Below are positions 28,731 to 37,155 of a stretch of 64,000 nt of DNA, piece by piece. The position numbers and the translations under genes were made by a program. Position 1 is the stretch's first letter. Each line of letters opens with the position of its first letter. This DNA comes from Candidatus Cohnella colombiensis (GTDB lineage Bacteria > Bacillota > Bacilli > Paenibacillales > Paenibacillaceae). The stretch lies in assembly GCA_029203125.1 (NCBI GenBank), contig CP119317.1:806001-870000 (forward strand), given 5' to 3'. A model generated the notes under the pieces. The model did not search any database. It was not told the origin of the DNA and saw nothing but the letters and a program-made list of their open reading frames with translations.

Positions 28731-28745
28731 AGGAGATACATCCCC
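28731..28745 (-). repeat. Right arm of the 15-bp inverted repeat
   Basis: AGGAGATACATCCCC, inverted partner of 27091-27105, and the presumed IS110 target flank. Confidence 0.5.
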
Positions 28746-28773
28746 GCAAGAACTATACTCGATAAATAAGAGA

Positions 28774-28815
28774 GCGCCTGCTCATGAGGTTTTACTCATG
28801 AACAGACGCTTTTTT
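28774..28815. terminator. Terminator downstream of the LacI-family gene
   Basis: GCGCCTGCTCATGAG (28774-28788) pairs with CTCATGAACAGACGC (28795-28809) with G-U pairs; six T follow on the plus strand, and the minus-strand side is only moderately T-rich. Confidence 0.65.
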
Positions 28816-29833
28816 ATTTGCGCCGAGTAGATTCGCGAATAATTAACTCCGGCTTTAAAGTGTATGACAGCTTATCAAGTGTTTTTGATTCGATCTTCTT
28901 GAAAAGAACTTGCGAAGCAAGTACGCCAAGATTGAATGTGTCTATGTCTAGAGCCGTTAGCGCAGGTGTCGTGTAAGGCGCTAATGGATAGTTGTCGAAG
29001 GTAAGGATGCCAAGCTGTTGTGGCACTTGAAGGCCACGACTTAGCGCAGCTCTTAACGCACCGAATGCGACGAAGTTATTCACACAGATGACTGCATCAG
29101 GGGGTATAGGTAAATCAAGCAGTTCATTCATCATGATAAATCCGTTCTCTTCATTACCAATCGACAAACGCACATATTGATTGTTATCTTCAGAGCTAGA
29201 CTTATTCAAAGAGGTAATAACGTTATGATATCCAAGCATCCGATTACCTGAAATGACATCGATTGGGTTACTCCCTAGAAAGGCAATTTTACAGTAGCCC
29301 TGTTCGAGTAGATGTTCTGTAGCTAGCTTACCGCCAGCAATGTTGTCGATATCGACCCATGTGACCCCGTAATCTTCCTTCGGTTGACCAACAATAACAT
29401 AGGGGAATTTCAATCTCTCTAGCTCTTGGACGATATCTCGATTGAGAGCAGACGGGTTTACTAGCATTCCATCGAGCTTTTTACTATACACGTACCGGTT
29501 CAAGAAATCTTCATTGCGATTATGCAAGTTCGAAATCGTTAATTCATATTGATGCTCGAACGTGACGCTTTCTGCCCCCCCAAGCAAGCTGTAGAAGAAC
29601 GGATTTAGGAAGTCATCCTTGCGTTCGAAGTCCATAATAAACCCAATATTCATGCTGCTTTGACGTGCAAGCTGAGTAGCGATGCTGCTTGGTGTATATT
29701 GTAACTCCTTCATAATCGCGCGAACCTTCTCCTTAGTTGCATCAGAGATAGAAGGTGCGTCGTTAATGACCTTGGACACCGTTGATTTAGCTACATTTGC
29801 GACTCTTGCAATATCGTTAATCGTCGTTTTCAT
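28814..29833 (-). CDS. LacI-family transcriptional regulator of the maltodextrin operon
   Basis: The 339-residue protein has the LacI helix-turn-helix TINDIARVANVAKSTVSKVI followed by the hinge YTPSSIATQLAR, then a periplasmic-binding-protein-like effector domain (IGFIMDF, DGMLVNP, VTWVDIDNIAGGKLATEHLL, CKIAFLGS, AVICVNNFVAFGAL, GILTFDNYPLAPYTTPALTA). It is divergent from a maltodextrin transport operon, the place of MalR/YvdE-type repressors, and probably binds the palindrome at 29961-29976. A glucosyl-oligosaccharide effector is inferred from context. Confidence 0.88.
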   Translation of the reverse strand: MKTTINDIARVANVAKSTVSKVINDAPSISDATKEKVRAIMKELQYTPSSIATQLARQSSMNIGFIMDFERKDDFLNPFFYSLLGGAESVTFEHQYELTISNLHNRNEDFLNRYVYSKKLDGMLVNPSALNRDIVQELERLKFPYVIVGQPKEDYGVTWVDIDNIAGGKLATEHLLEQGYCKIAFLGSNPIDVISGNRMLGYHNVITSLNKSSSEDNNQYVRLSIGNEENGFIMMNELLDLPIPPDAVICVNNFVAFGALRAALSRGLQVPQQLGILTFDNYPLAPYTTPALTALDIDTFNLGVLASQVLFKKIESKTLDKLSYTLKPELIIRESTRRK

Positions 29834-29942
29834 TGTGCTCCCCTTTAAAGGTCGAAGGAATCATATCTGTGCAATATTATAACTGGTTTATGAGATTAAG
29901 CCAATTGAACTAGAAAAAAAAGTATTGATTTCTAAAAAGATG

Positions 29943-29976
29943 TATGATATTTTGTTGTTGGGGAAACCGGTTTCCC
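29943..29976 (+). promoter_or_regulatory. Promoter -10 and LacI-family operator of the maltodextrin operon
   Basis: TATGAT (29943-29948) is a good -10 but no clear -35 was found at the right distance. GGGAAACCGGTTTCCC (29961-29976) is a perfect 16-base palindrome with the central CpG usual for LacI-family operators. It lies just downstream of the predicted transcription start, fitting repression by roadblock. Confidence 0.7.
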
Positions 29977-30012
29977 TACGAACAAAAAAACGAAGGGCGG
30001 GTTCTTTTTTTC

Positions 30013-31326
30013 ATGAGAAATAAACTAGGAATATTAGTAGTGTTTGCACTTATGTTATGCGCAGTAGCAGCATGTGGTGGCAATAATACTTCAGAGCCGT
30101 CATCATCTTCACCAGCTTCAGCCACGACTCCATCCTCTTCTGACAATTCAAGTGAAAGCGCTTCAGAAGATGTAGAGGTCCAACCAGAAACAGGTGCTAA
30201 TCTAAAAATTTGGGCGGACACAACAGAAAGAACATTTATTGAAGCGGTAGTCCCTGGATTTACAGAAAAATATGGCATTCAAGTTACGATTGAGGAAGTA
30301 AATATTCCGAATCAAGCTGAAAAGCTTGAAACAGATGGTCCTGCAAAATTAGCAGCTGACATCGTCATGCTTCCACACGATAAACTCTCTAAGCTCGTTC
30401 AAGCAAATCTAATATTGCCAAATGATTTGTTTGAGGAGCAAACAAGAGCTTCGACACTTGAAGCAGCTGTAAAAGCGAGCACTTTTGATGGGATTTTGTA
30501 TGGATACCCTGAAACGATCGAAACGTACGCTCTATTTTATAATCGTGATCTTGTAAAGGAAGTACCGAAAACTTGGGATGATGTCATTGCCTTTGCAGAG
30601 ACGTTCAATGATACTGCCAATAAGAAATATACGATTGCATGGCTCCACAACCTATACTTCAATAGCATGTTCATAACGCCCGCAGGTGGTTACTTGTTCG
30701 GTAAAGAAGGAACCGATGGCTCTGATATTGGACTGAATAATGAAGGTGCAATTGAAGGTTTGGAATTTTACCAAAGTCTCAATAAGATCGCTCCGATTAA
30801 GACTAATGATTTAACTTATAACGTTCAACTTGAATTGTTCACTACAGGTAAGCTTGCGATGACGATTGACGGTCCATGGTCCATCGGTGCATTCAGAGAC
30901 AAAGTAAACTTCGGTATTGCGCCACTTCCGGATTATCCAGGCGGGAAGAAAACAAGTTCACTCGCCGGTGTGAGATCGTTCTATGTTAACTCCTATACTA
31001 CCTATCCGAATGCAGCAAAATTATTAGCTTCCTATTTAATTTCAAAGGAAAGCGCTCTGAAAGATTTTGAGCTTGCGAACATCATCCCTGCGAACAAGGA
31101 AGCGAATGAAGATCCGCGCATTAAGAACGATCCGATTCTGAGTGGCATTGTAGAGCAATTCAAAAATTCAACACCAATGCCGTCCATCCCAGAAATGAAC
31201 AGCATGTGGGGACCTACAGACGCAGCATTCGCTTCGATTTGGAACAACAATGAAGATGTGAAGACGGTAATGGATAAAGCCGTTCAATCCATTCAAGATT
31301 TAATTAAAACCGCGAACAATTCGTAA
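30013..31326 (+). CDS. mdxE: Maltodextrin-type ABC transporter substrate-binding lipoprotein
   Basis: The 437-residue product begins with a lipoprotein signal, ILVVFALMLCAVAACGG, with lipidation Cys at residue 21, followed by a Ser/Ala/Pro/Thr-rich linker. The mature part has the MalE/family-1 solute-binding pattern: LKIWADTTERTFIEAVVPGF, DIVMLPHDKLSKLVQANLI, YGYPETIETYALFYNRDLV, GKLAMTIDGPWSIGAF and the Trp-rich sugar-binding region. It captures malto-oligosaccharides at the outer membrane face and delivers them to MdxFG. The ATG at 30013 is preceded only by a weak site. A 14-bp hairpin follows the gene. Confidence 0.85.
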   Translation: MRNKLGILVVFALMLCAVAACGGNNTSEPSSSSPASATTPSSSDNSSESASEDVEVQPETGANLKIWADTTERTFIEAVVPGFTEKYGIQVTIEEVNIPNQAEKLETDGPAKLAADIVMLPHDKLSKLVQANLILPNDLFEEQTRASTLEAAVKASTFDGILYGYPETIETYALFYNRDLVKEVPKTWDDVIAFAETFNDTANKKYTIAWLHNLYFNSMFITPAGGYLFGKEGTDGSDIGLNNEGAIEGLEFYQSLNKIAPIKTNDLTYNVQLELFTTGKLAMTIDGPWSIGAFRDKVNFGIAPLPDYPGGKKTSSLAGVRSFYVNSYTTYPNAAKLLASYLISKESALKDFELANIIPANKEANEDPRIKNDPILSGIVEQFKNSTPMPSIPEMNSMWGPTDAAFASIWNNNEDVKTVMDKAVQSIQDLIKTANNS

Positions 31327-31339
31327 ATCTGCTAAAGGT

Positions 31340-31374
31340 ATTCAAGGCAATCGACGCAACCGATTGCCTTGAAT
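31340..31374 (+). promoter_or_regulatory. 14-bp hairpin between mdxE and mdxF
   Basis: ATTCAAGGCAATCG (31340-31353) and CGATTGCCTTGAAT (31361-31374) pair perfectly around a 7-base loop. No U-run follows and the mdxF ribosome-binding site starts 2 bases later. It probably stabilises the mdxE mRNA or reduces downstream expression. Confidence 0.7.
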
Positions 31375-31394
31375 GAGAGGAGCAACGTATCGGG

Positions 31395-32705
31395 ATGACT
31401 AGGCATTCCACTCCAGCAACAATGTTGTCCGTTCTCTTCATGGGCATGGGACAATGGTATAATCGGCAATTTATGAAGGGCTTACTGTTTATCGCGGTAG
31501 AGCTTTTCGGTATTTATTGGATTGTAACCCGTTTAGGAAATTCTATTGCGGGCTTGATCTCTCTAGGTCATACCCCTCGGACAATGGTTAAAGTCGATAA
31601 AGTCTATCAGATGGTTGATGGAGATCATTCTATATTTCTAATGGTTGAAGGATTAATTTCATTACTTGTGGTGTTCATTTTTGTAGCCTTATATGTCTTG
31701 AACATTCGTGATGCATGGGCGACGGCGAAGGCGAGAGATTCTGGAGTAGAGCCCCATGTCTTTAAAGTTACATTGAAAAACATAGGTAATCGCTATTTTC
31801 CACATCTTATCTTGTTTCTGCCACTGACAGCTTCACTGATGCTACTTGTGATGCCGATTATTTTTACGATATTAATTGCATTTACTGATTTTGCTGCACC
31901 GAATCTACCGCCTGCTAAGCTCGTTCATTGGGTGGGATTTGAGGTTTTCAATAAACTGACGTATTTAGGAACATGGAGCAAAACACTTTTTGGTGTTGCC
32001 ACATGGACAGTATTCTGGGCGATTGTGACGACAATTACAACCTATTTACTTGGTACGGTTGTAGCTGTCTTAATCGCACAGAAAGGAATTAGATGGAAGA
32101 AAATGTGGCGTACATTGCTGATCATCCCATTCGCAGTTCCGAATTTGGTGTCGCTACTTGTTTTCCGGAATTTACTTAACTCAGAGTTTGGTCCAATCAA
32201 TCAATATTTAGAATGGATGGGCTTGTCAGGATTGCCGTGGCTCTCTGATCCTTTCTGGGCACGCTTCACAGTAATCACCGTTAATCTGTGGCTCAGCTTT
32301 CCGCTCATCATGATACTCGTGACCGGTGTATTGACGACGATTCCGAAAGATTTATATGAAGCAGCGGAAGTAGACGGCGCATCGCGGTTTTTCACTTTCC
32401 GGGCGATCACACTTCCACTTGTCTTATTCTCTACTGCTCCAATATTCATAGCTCAGTTCGCGAGTAACTTCAACAACTTCAACGTTATTTTCTTATTAAC
32501 GAACGGTAACCCCATAATGCCTGATTACGTGTATGCGGGTGGTACAGACTTGCTTGTAACGTGGCTATACAAATTAACGCTAATCAACAATCAGTATAAC
32601 TTTGCATCTGTGCTTAGTATTCTCATCTTCCTCGTAGTTGCGTCGCTGTCGATCATCAACTATCGCAACACTCAGGCGTTTAAAGAGGAGGATATGATTC
32701 AATGA
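31395..32705 (+). CDS. mdxF: Maltodextrin ABC transporter permease MdxF/MalF-like
   Basis: The 436-residue protein has an N-terminal extension of about 115 residues with membrane segments (LSVLFMGMGQWYNRQFMKGL resembles a TM2-like turn) before the permease core. The core includes six or more membrane segments and the EAA motif region DLYEAAEVDGASRFFTFRAI TLP (32350-32410), which contacts the ATPase. The end has FNNFNVIFLLTNGNP, typical of MalF. It forms the channel with MdxG. The gene overlaps mdxG by four bases (ATGA). Confidence 0.88.
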   Translation: MTRHSTPATMLSVLFMGMGQWYNRQFMKGLLFIAVELFGIYWIVTRLGNSIAGLISLGHTPRTMVKVDKVYQMVDGDHSIFLMVEGLISLLVVFIFVALYVLNIRDAWATAKARDSGVEPHVFKVTLKNIGNRYFPHLILFLPLTASLMLLVMPIIFTILIAFTDFAAPNLPPAKLVHWVGFEVFNKLTYLGTWSKTLFGVATWTVFWAIVTTITTYLLGTVVAVLIAQKGIRWKKMWRTLLIIPFAVPNLVSLLVFRNLLNSEFGPINQYLEWMGLSGLPWLSDPFWARFTVITVNLWLSFPLIMILVTGVLTTIPKDLYEAAEVDGASRFFTFRAITLPLVLFSTAPIFIAQFASNFNNFNVIFLLTNGNPIMPDYVYAGGTDLLVTWLYKLTLINNQYNFASVLSILIFLVVASLSIINYRNTQAFKEEDMIQ

Positions 32706-33526
32706 AGCTTCGCCACCTCATTACCTACTTAATCTTGCTCGTACTTACGATTTCAATCGTATATCCAGCATTATGGATCCTAATGTCCTCCTTAAAAGTC
32801 GGAGACAGCTTGTATAGTGAGACGTTCATTCCAAAAGCTTTTACGCTCGATCACTACAAGGAGCTATTTACGAATACGAGATATCACTATTCGCGCTGGT
32901 ACATGAATACGATCAAAGTTGCGGTACTCTCTGCGATTTTAGGGACATTTATGACATTGCTGGGCTCCTATGCGATGGCTCGCTTTCGGTTTGTCGGACG
33001 TAAGTTCGGTTTGATGGGGATGCTCGTTCTGAACATGTTTCCGAGCTTTATGTCGTTAGTGGCGATCTATGTTCTGTTGCTGCAGTTCGACTTATTGAAT
33101 TCCCACTGGGCACTCATTCTCATTTATAGCTCAGGAGCTTTCATTAATAATGTTTTTGTAGCGAAGGGCTTCTATGACACGATCCCAAGAAGTCTTGAAG
33201 AAGCTGCAAGGATAGATGGGGCGTCACACTGGAAAGTATTTACGAACGTGATGATTCCTCTTTCGAAGCCAATGCTTACTTATGTCAGTTTAGTCATCTT
33301 CAATGGCGCGTGGGTAGATTTTATCTTTGCGAGATTAATATTGCGTACGGTAGATCAAGAGACTTTAGCAGTTGGTCTATACGATATCGTCAATCAACAG
33401 AACGCAACCGATTTCACATTTTTTGCTGCAGGGGCTGTTTTACTAGCCATTCCAGTTCTTCTCTTGTTTGTATGGCTGCAACGATTTTTGGTTGATGGTT
33501 TAACGGCTGGTGCATCTAAGGGATAA
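32702..33526 (+). CDS. mdxG: Maltodextrin ABC transporter permease MdxG/MalG-like
   Basis: The 274-residue permease has six membrane segments and the EAA loop SLEEAARIDGASHWKVFTNV MIPLSKP (33190-33265). The start YPALWILMSSLK and the SYAMARFRFVGRK block are MalG hallmarks. It pairs with MdxF. Its ATG overlaps the mdxF stop. The operon has no ATP-binding subunit, so a shared ATPase of the MsmX type must be encoded elsewhere (family knowledge plus absence here). Confidence 0.9.
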   Translation: MKLRHLITYLILLVLTISIVYPALWILMSSLKVGDSLYSETFIPKAFTLDHYKELFTNTRYHYSRWYMNTIKVAVLSAILGTFMTLLGSYAMARFRFVGRKFGLMGMLVLNMFPSFMSLVAIYVLLLQFDLLNSHWALILIYSSGAFINNVFVAKGFYDTIPRSLEEAARIDGASHWKVFTNVMIPLSKPMLTYVSLVIFNGAWVDFIFARLILRTVDQETLAVGLYDIVNQQNATDFTFFAAGAVLLAIPVLLLFVWLQRFLVDGLTAGASKG

Positions 33527-33555
33527 TACATGCTGAATTAAGGAGCAATGAATAA

Positions 33556-35340
33556 ATGCTAAAGGAAGCTATCTTTCATACAAATGACATTCCCTATTTG
33601 TTCTCTGTTAGTGAGAATGAGGTAAAGCTTCGAATTCGTACGAAGCGGGATGAAATCGCATCTTGCATCGTTGTTCATTCAGATCGATATGTTGCACCGG
33701 GAAATGGAACAGCGCTGCATTTGAATAAAGTCGCATCGACAGTGCTTCATGATTACTTCGAAACGATTATCTATACGAAGGTTAGACGTCTTCGTTATCA
33801 ATTTCTTTTGACAGATCTACAAGGTGCTCAAGTTTGGTATGGAGAGTATATGGTCTCAGAGAGTCGGGAGGCTGCAGGCTACTTTCATTGTCCGAATATT
33901 GCGAATGCAGATGATGGATCACCTCCTTCATGGGTGAAGGATGCGATTGTTTATCAGATTTTCCCCGAGAGATTTAATAATGGTAATCAAGCGATCAATC
34001 CATCTCAGACACGAAGCTGGACTTCAAACGAACCTCTAGAGTATTGTAGCTTTTATGGAGGAGATCTACAGGGGATCATTGAGAAGCTGCCTTACTTGCA
34101 TATGCTCGGTGTAAATGTGGTCTATTTGAATCCTGTCTTTGAGTCTCCGACGAATCATAAGTATGATACGACGGATTATTACAAGATTGATCCTCATTTT
34201 GGTGATCTGAATACGATGAAAGAGCTTGTTCGAATCGCTCATTCGCTTCAAATTCGAGTCGTGTTGGATGCAGTATTCAACCATGCAGGTGATCAGTCTG
34301 CAGAGTTCCAGGATGTTGTGGCCCATGGCGAGAATTCACGGTATAAGGATTGGTTCCACATTGCGTCATTCCCAATTGTCCAATCTCCTATTCCTAACTA
34401 TGAGGCGTTTGGGATGAATACTCCATCAATGCCCAAGCTAAATACAAGAAATCCTGAGGTCATCGAATATTTGATAGCTGTTGCGAAGTATTGGATTCAT
34501 GAGGTGGGGATTGATGGTTGGAGATTGGATGTTGCGAACGAGGTGGATCATGCGTTCTGGCGTCGCTTGCGTCAAGAAATCAAGTCGATTGATCGTGAAT
34601 TGTTACTTGTGGGAGAAGTCATGCACCGTTCAGGCTCGTGGTTAAGGGGTGATCAGTTCGATGGTGTAATGAACTACATTTTGCGAGATGTCATGGTTGA
34701 CTTCTTCGCAAAACAGACGATTACTGTTCGAATGTTCATGGATCGAGTTGACGAGATTCGGATGGAATACACCGATTATGCGCAGGATGCAATGTTCAAT
34801 CTGCTGGGTAGCCATGATACGCTTCGCTTTCTAACCGCATGCTCGAAAAGTGTATGGGGTTGGCACGACAAGTACGAGCAGTCTCGGATGATGCTTGCAG
34901 TATTGTTTCAATTCAGTTACACAGGTATGCCAGTCATCTATTATGGCGATGAGGTTGGAATGACTGGAGGCGAGGATCCTGACTGTCGCAAGCCAATGGT
35001 GTGGCAAGAGTCGGAGCAAAATAAAGAGCTATTCGCGTATTATCAATCACTCATAACTGTTCGCAAAACGAATATTGCTTTGCGAGAAGGTGAGTATCAA
35101 AGATGGTTCGTGAATGAAGCGATGAATACGTGGGGAATTATACGATCACATCCTCAACAAACAATTGGAATATTGTTTAATAATAGTCCGAATGTAAGTC
35201 CAATTGAGATCGCGGAATTGAACAACATTAATGTGAAGAGCATTCAGCAGTTGTTTGGCAGTGCAAAGCTATGTTTAGAGAATGGAACGATTGTTGGTGA
35301 GCTTCCTCCCTACTCCGGCACAGTCATAACTCTATATTAA
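33556..35340 (+). CDS. GH13 neopullulanase/cyclomaltodextrinase-type alpha-glycosidase
   Basis: The 594-residue enzyme has an N-terminal CBM34-like beta domain (residues about 1-120) and a GH13 barrel starting at DAIVYQIFPERFNNG. Catalytic residues are Asp325 (GWRLDVANEVD), Glu354 (LLVGEVMH) and Asp421 (LLGSHDTLRF); VVLDAVFNHAG is the first conserved region. No signal peptide is present, so it works in the cytoplasm on imported maltodextrins or cyclodextrins. It is the fourth gene of the operon, 29 bases after mdxG, and is followed by a strong terminator. It corresponds to the YvdF/maltogenic-amylase type of Bacillus. Confidence 0.92.
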   Translation: MLKEAIFHTNDIPYLFSVSENEVKLRIRTKRDEIASCIVVHSDRYVAPGNGTALHLNKVASTVLHDYFETIIYTKVRRLRYQFLLTDLQGAQVWYGEYMVSESREAAGYFHCPNIANADDGSPPSWVKDAIVYQIFPERFNNGNQAINPSQTRSWTSNEPLEYCSFYGGDLQGIIEKLPYLHMLGVNVVYLNPVFESPTNHKYDTTDYYKIDPHFGDLNTMKELVRIAHSLQIRVVLDAVFNHAGDQSAEFQDVVAHGENSRYKDWFHIASFPIVQSPIPNYEAFGMNTPSMPKLNTRNPEVIEYLIAVAKYWIHEVGIDGWRLDVANEVDHAFWRRLRQEIKSIDRELLLVGEVMHRSGSWLRGDQFDGVMNYILRDVMVDFFAKQTITVRMFMDRVDEIRMEYTDYAQDAMFNLLGSHDTLRFLTACSKSVWGWHDKYEQSRMMLAVLFQFSYTGMPVIYYGDEVGMTGGEDPDCRKPMVWQESEQNKELFAYYQSLITVRKTNIALREGEYQRWFVNEAMNTWGIIRSHPQQTIGILFNNSPNVSPIEIAELNNINVKSIQQLFGSAKLCLENGTIVGELPPYSGTVITLY

Positions 35341-35348
35341 GTTTCAAT

Positions 35349-35393
35349 AAAACTCGATTCCGCACCTATAGAGTGCGGAATCGAGTTTTATTG
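35349..35393 (+). terminator. Terminator of the maltodextrin operon
   Basis: AAAACTCGATTCCGCAC (35349-35365) and GTGCGGAATCGAGTTTT (35373-35389) are perfectly complementary, ending in a T-tract. Confidence 0.95.
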
Positions 35394-35472
35394 TCGAAAT
35401 AACGTTTTCATTATGGTAAGATAAAAAACAGAATATCTTGCAAAATCATTTTTATATGAAAAGGTGAACTCC

Positions 35473-37128
35473 TTGACCTTAATATGGATGGACTTTGTTC
35501 TATTCGCCTTACTATTCATCTTATTTGTTTATGTGATTGCAGTAAATCGGATCACACAAACCCATAAAGTCTACTTGGTGTTCCATTTTATTATGATGCT
35601 ATGGCCACTTGGACAATTTTTAATTCGGTTAACTGATACCCCTCAGTACCAACTGGTTTTCATTAATGTAAGCTTCTTCGCAATTGGTATGCTCGGACCT
35701 TGTTGGCTTATCTTCGTCTTGTTCTTGACAGGGAAAGCCACCCACCTAAAGTCTAGCCGTCTTTTCCTCTACATCGCACCTTCACTACTTTGTGTTCTGT
35801 TATCGATATGGAATCCGAATTATCTATTTATGCAGCCTGTGGGTGGCGGATATTTTGATCGCGTTTATGGCCCATTATTTTGGGTGTTAATTCTCATCCA
35901 ATTTGCCTACTTCTTTATTGCACTTATGAATATGTTCCATGCGTTAAAGACTGTTAACTCACTCAATCAGCGAAGACAGCTAGCGACAGCTGTGATCGGG
36001 ATGTTCGTTCTAACGGGCTTCGGATTGCTTGACGTCCTCATTAATGTATTGCTAGCTAAGTGGATTCCTGTCGTTCCAGGCTTGCTCGCACTCGGAATTG
36101 TATTATCAACTTCATGTTTTGTAATCGCGATTAATCGCTTTGGAATGTTCGATCTATTAAGCTTAGTACAGCGAGATATATTTGAGCATATGACGATGGG
36201 GATTATTGTTATTGATGATAATGATTCTGTACTAGAGATCAATCAAAGCGCAGTACCCTTCATTAACGTCGAGAAGGGTAGCGTCTTCGAGCTAGAGAAA
36301 TTTCTTGCACCACTTCAAGCACATGGTGAGGTGTACGAATTTCTATACCGGTATCGAAATCATCCAAAAGAAAAGATGCAGATGGAATTTGCATTACAGG
36401 AAAGTGTCGGGATGCACGTTTCGATTGTAATCTCTCCTGTGTTAGATAATCGCAAGACGTTGTTAGGCCGAATTATTACATTCCACGATGTATCAGAGTT
36501 GCGTGAGCTTGTGGATGAAATGAATCGAAAAAACGAAGCGCTCCATGAGAGAAATCTTGAATTGATTTCAATTCAGGAGGAGTTATTCCAAGTTAATCAG
36601 AAGCTAGAGCAGATGGCGATTACAGATGTGCTGACAGGCTGCTATAATCGAAGGTATTTAACACAACAGCTTGAGCATGAAGTACAATTGAACAAACGAT
36701 ATCAAATCCCGTTCTCGATCTTTCTATTCGATATCGATCACTTCAAGCAAATTAACGATCGCTTTGGACATCTCGTCGGTGACGAGGTCATACGAAGCAC
36801 CGCAGATATCGTACGTGAGAAGCTGAGACGAACCGATATACTGGCGCGCTATGGGGGCGAAGAGTTTACGGTTTATCTCCCGCATACGTCGCAAGAGCAT
36901 GCTGAACTGCTCGCCCAGCGCATTTTACATGCTGTTTCTGAGAATATCGTTTATGCAGGATTAGAAAAGGTGAATGTTACAATTAGTATGGGTGTTGTTT
37001 CAGAAGCTAATGGTGATTTATCCTTTACCGACACCAATGAATATTTGCGTGAATTATTCTCAAGAGCAGATGCCGCTCTTTATCGAGCGAAGAATGATGG
37101 ACGTAATTGCGTTGTCATTGCGCATTAA
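35473..37128 (+). CDS. 7TM-type sensor diguanylate cyclase (7TMR-HisK N-terminus, PAS, GGDEF)
   Basis: AAAAGGTG at 35459-35466 places the start at TTG 35473 (a GTG at 35464 overlaps the site), giving about 551 residues. Seven N-terminal membrane segments (residues about 1-220) match the histidine-kinase N-terminal 7TM region. A PAS-like domain follows (EHMTMGIIVIDDNDSVLEIN) with a coiled linker. The GGDEF domain is intact: DVLTGCYNRRYL, FDIDHFKQINDRFGHLVGDE and the active site ARYGGEEFTVYLP (GGEEF variant is catalytic). It should make cyclic di-GMP in response to a membrane or extracellular signal. A PilZ-domain gene follows at 27 bases. Confidence 0.9.
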   Translation: MTLIWMDFVLFALLFILFVYVIAVNRITQTHKVYLVFHFIMMLWPLGQFLIRLTDTPQYQLVFINVSFFAIGMLGPCWLIFVLFLTGKATHLKSSRLFLYIAPSLLCVLLSIWNPNYLFMQPVGGGYFDRVYGPLFWVLILIQFAYFFIALMNMFHALKTVNSLNQRRQLATAVIGMFVLTGFGLLDVLINVLLAKWIPVVPGLLALGIVLSTSCFVIAINRFGMFDLLSLVQRDIFEHMTMGIIVIDDNDSVLEINQSAVPFINVEKGSVFELEKFLAPLQAHGEVYEFLYRYRNHPKEKMQMEFALQESVGMHVSIVISPVLDNRKTLLGRIITFHDVSELRELVDEMNRKNEALHERNLELISIQEELFQVNQKLEQMAITDVLTGCYNRRYLTQQLEHEVQLNKRYQIPFSIFLFDIDHFKQINDRFGHLVGDEVIRSTADIVREKLRRTDILARYGGEEFTVYLPHTSQEHAELLAQRILHAVSENIVYAGLEKVNVTISMGVVSEANGDLSFTDTNEYLRELFSRADAALYRAKNDGRNCVVIAH

Positions 37129-37155
37129 TTCCAGAAATGAAAGGGAGGCTCGCAT

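Noticed and set aside
28814..28816. Treating the IS110 element as having disrupted the LacI-family gene
   Set aside because: The regulator ORF is full length with its normal C-terminus (PELIIRESTRRK) and lies beyond the proposed IS end.
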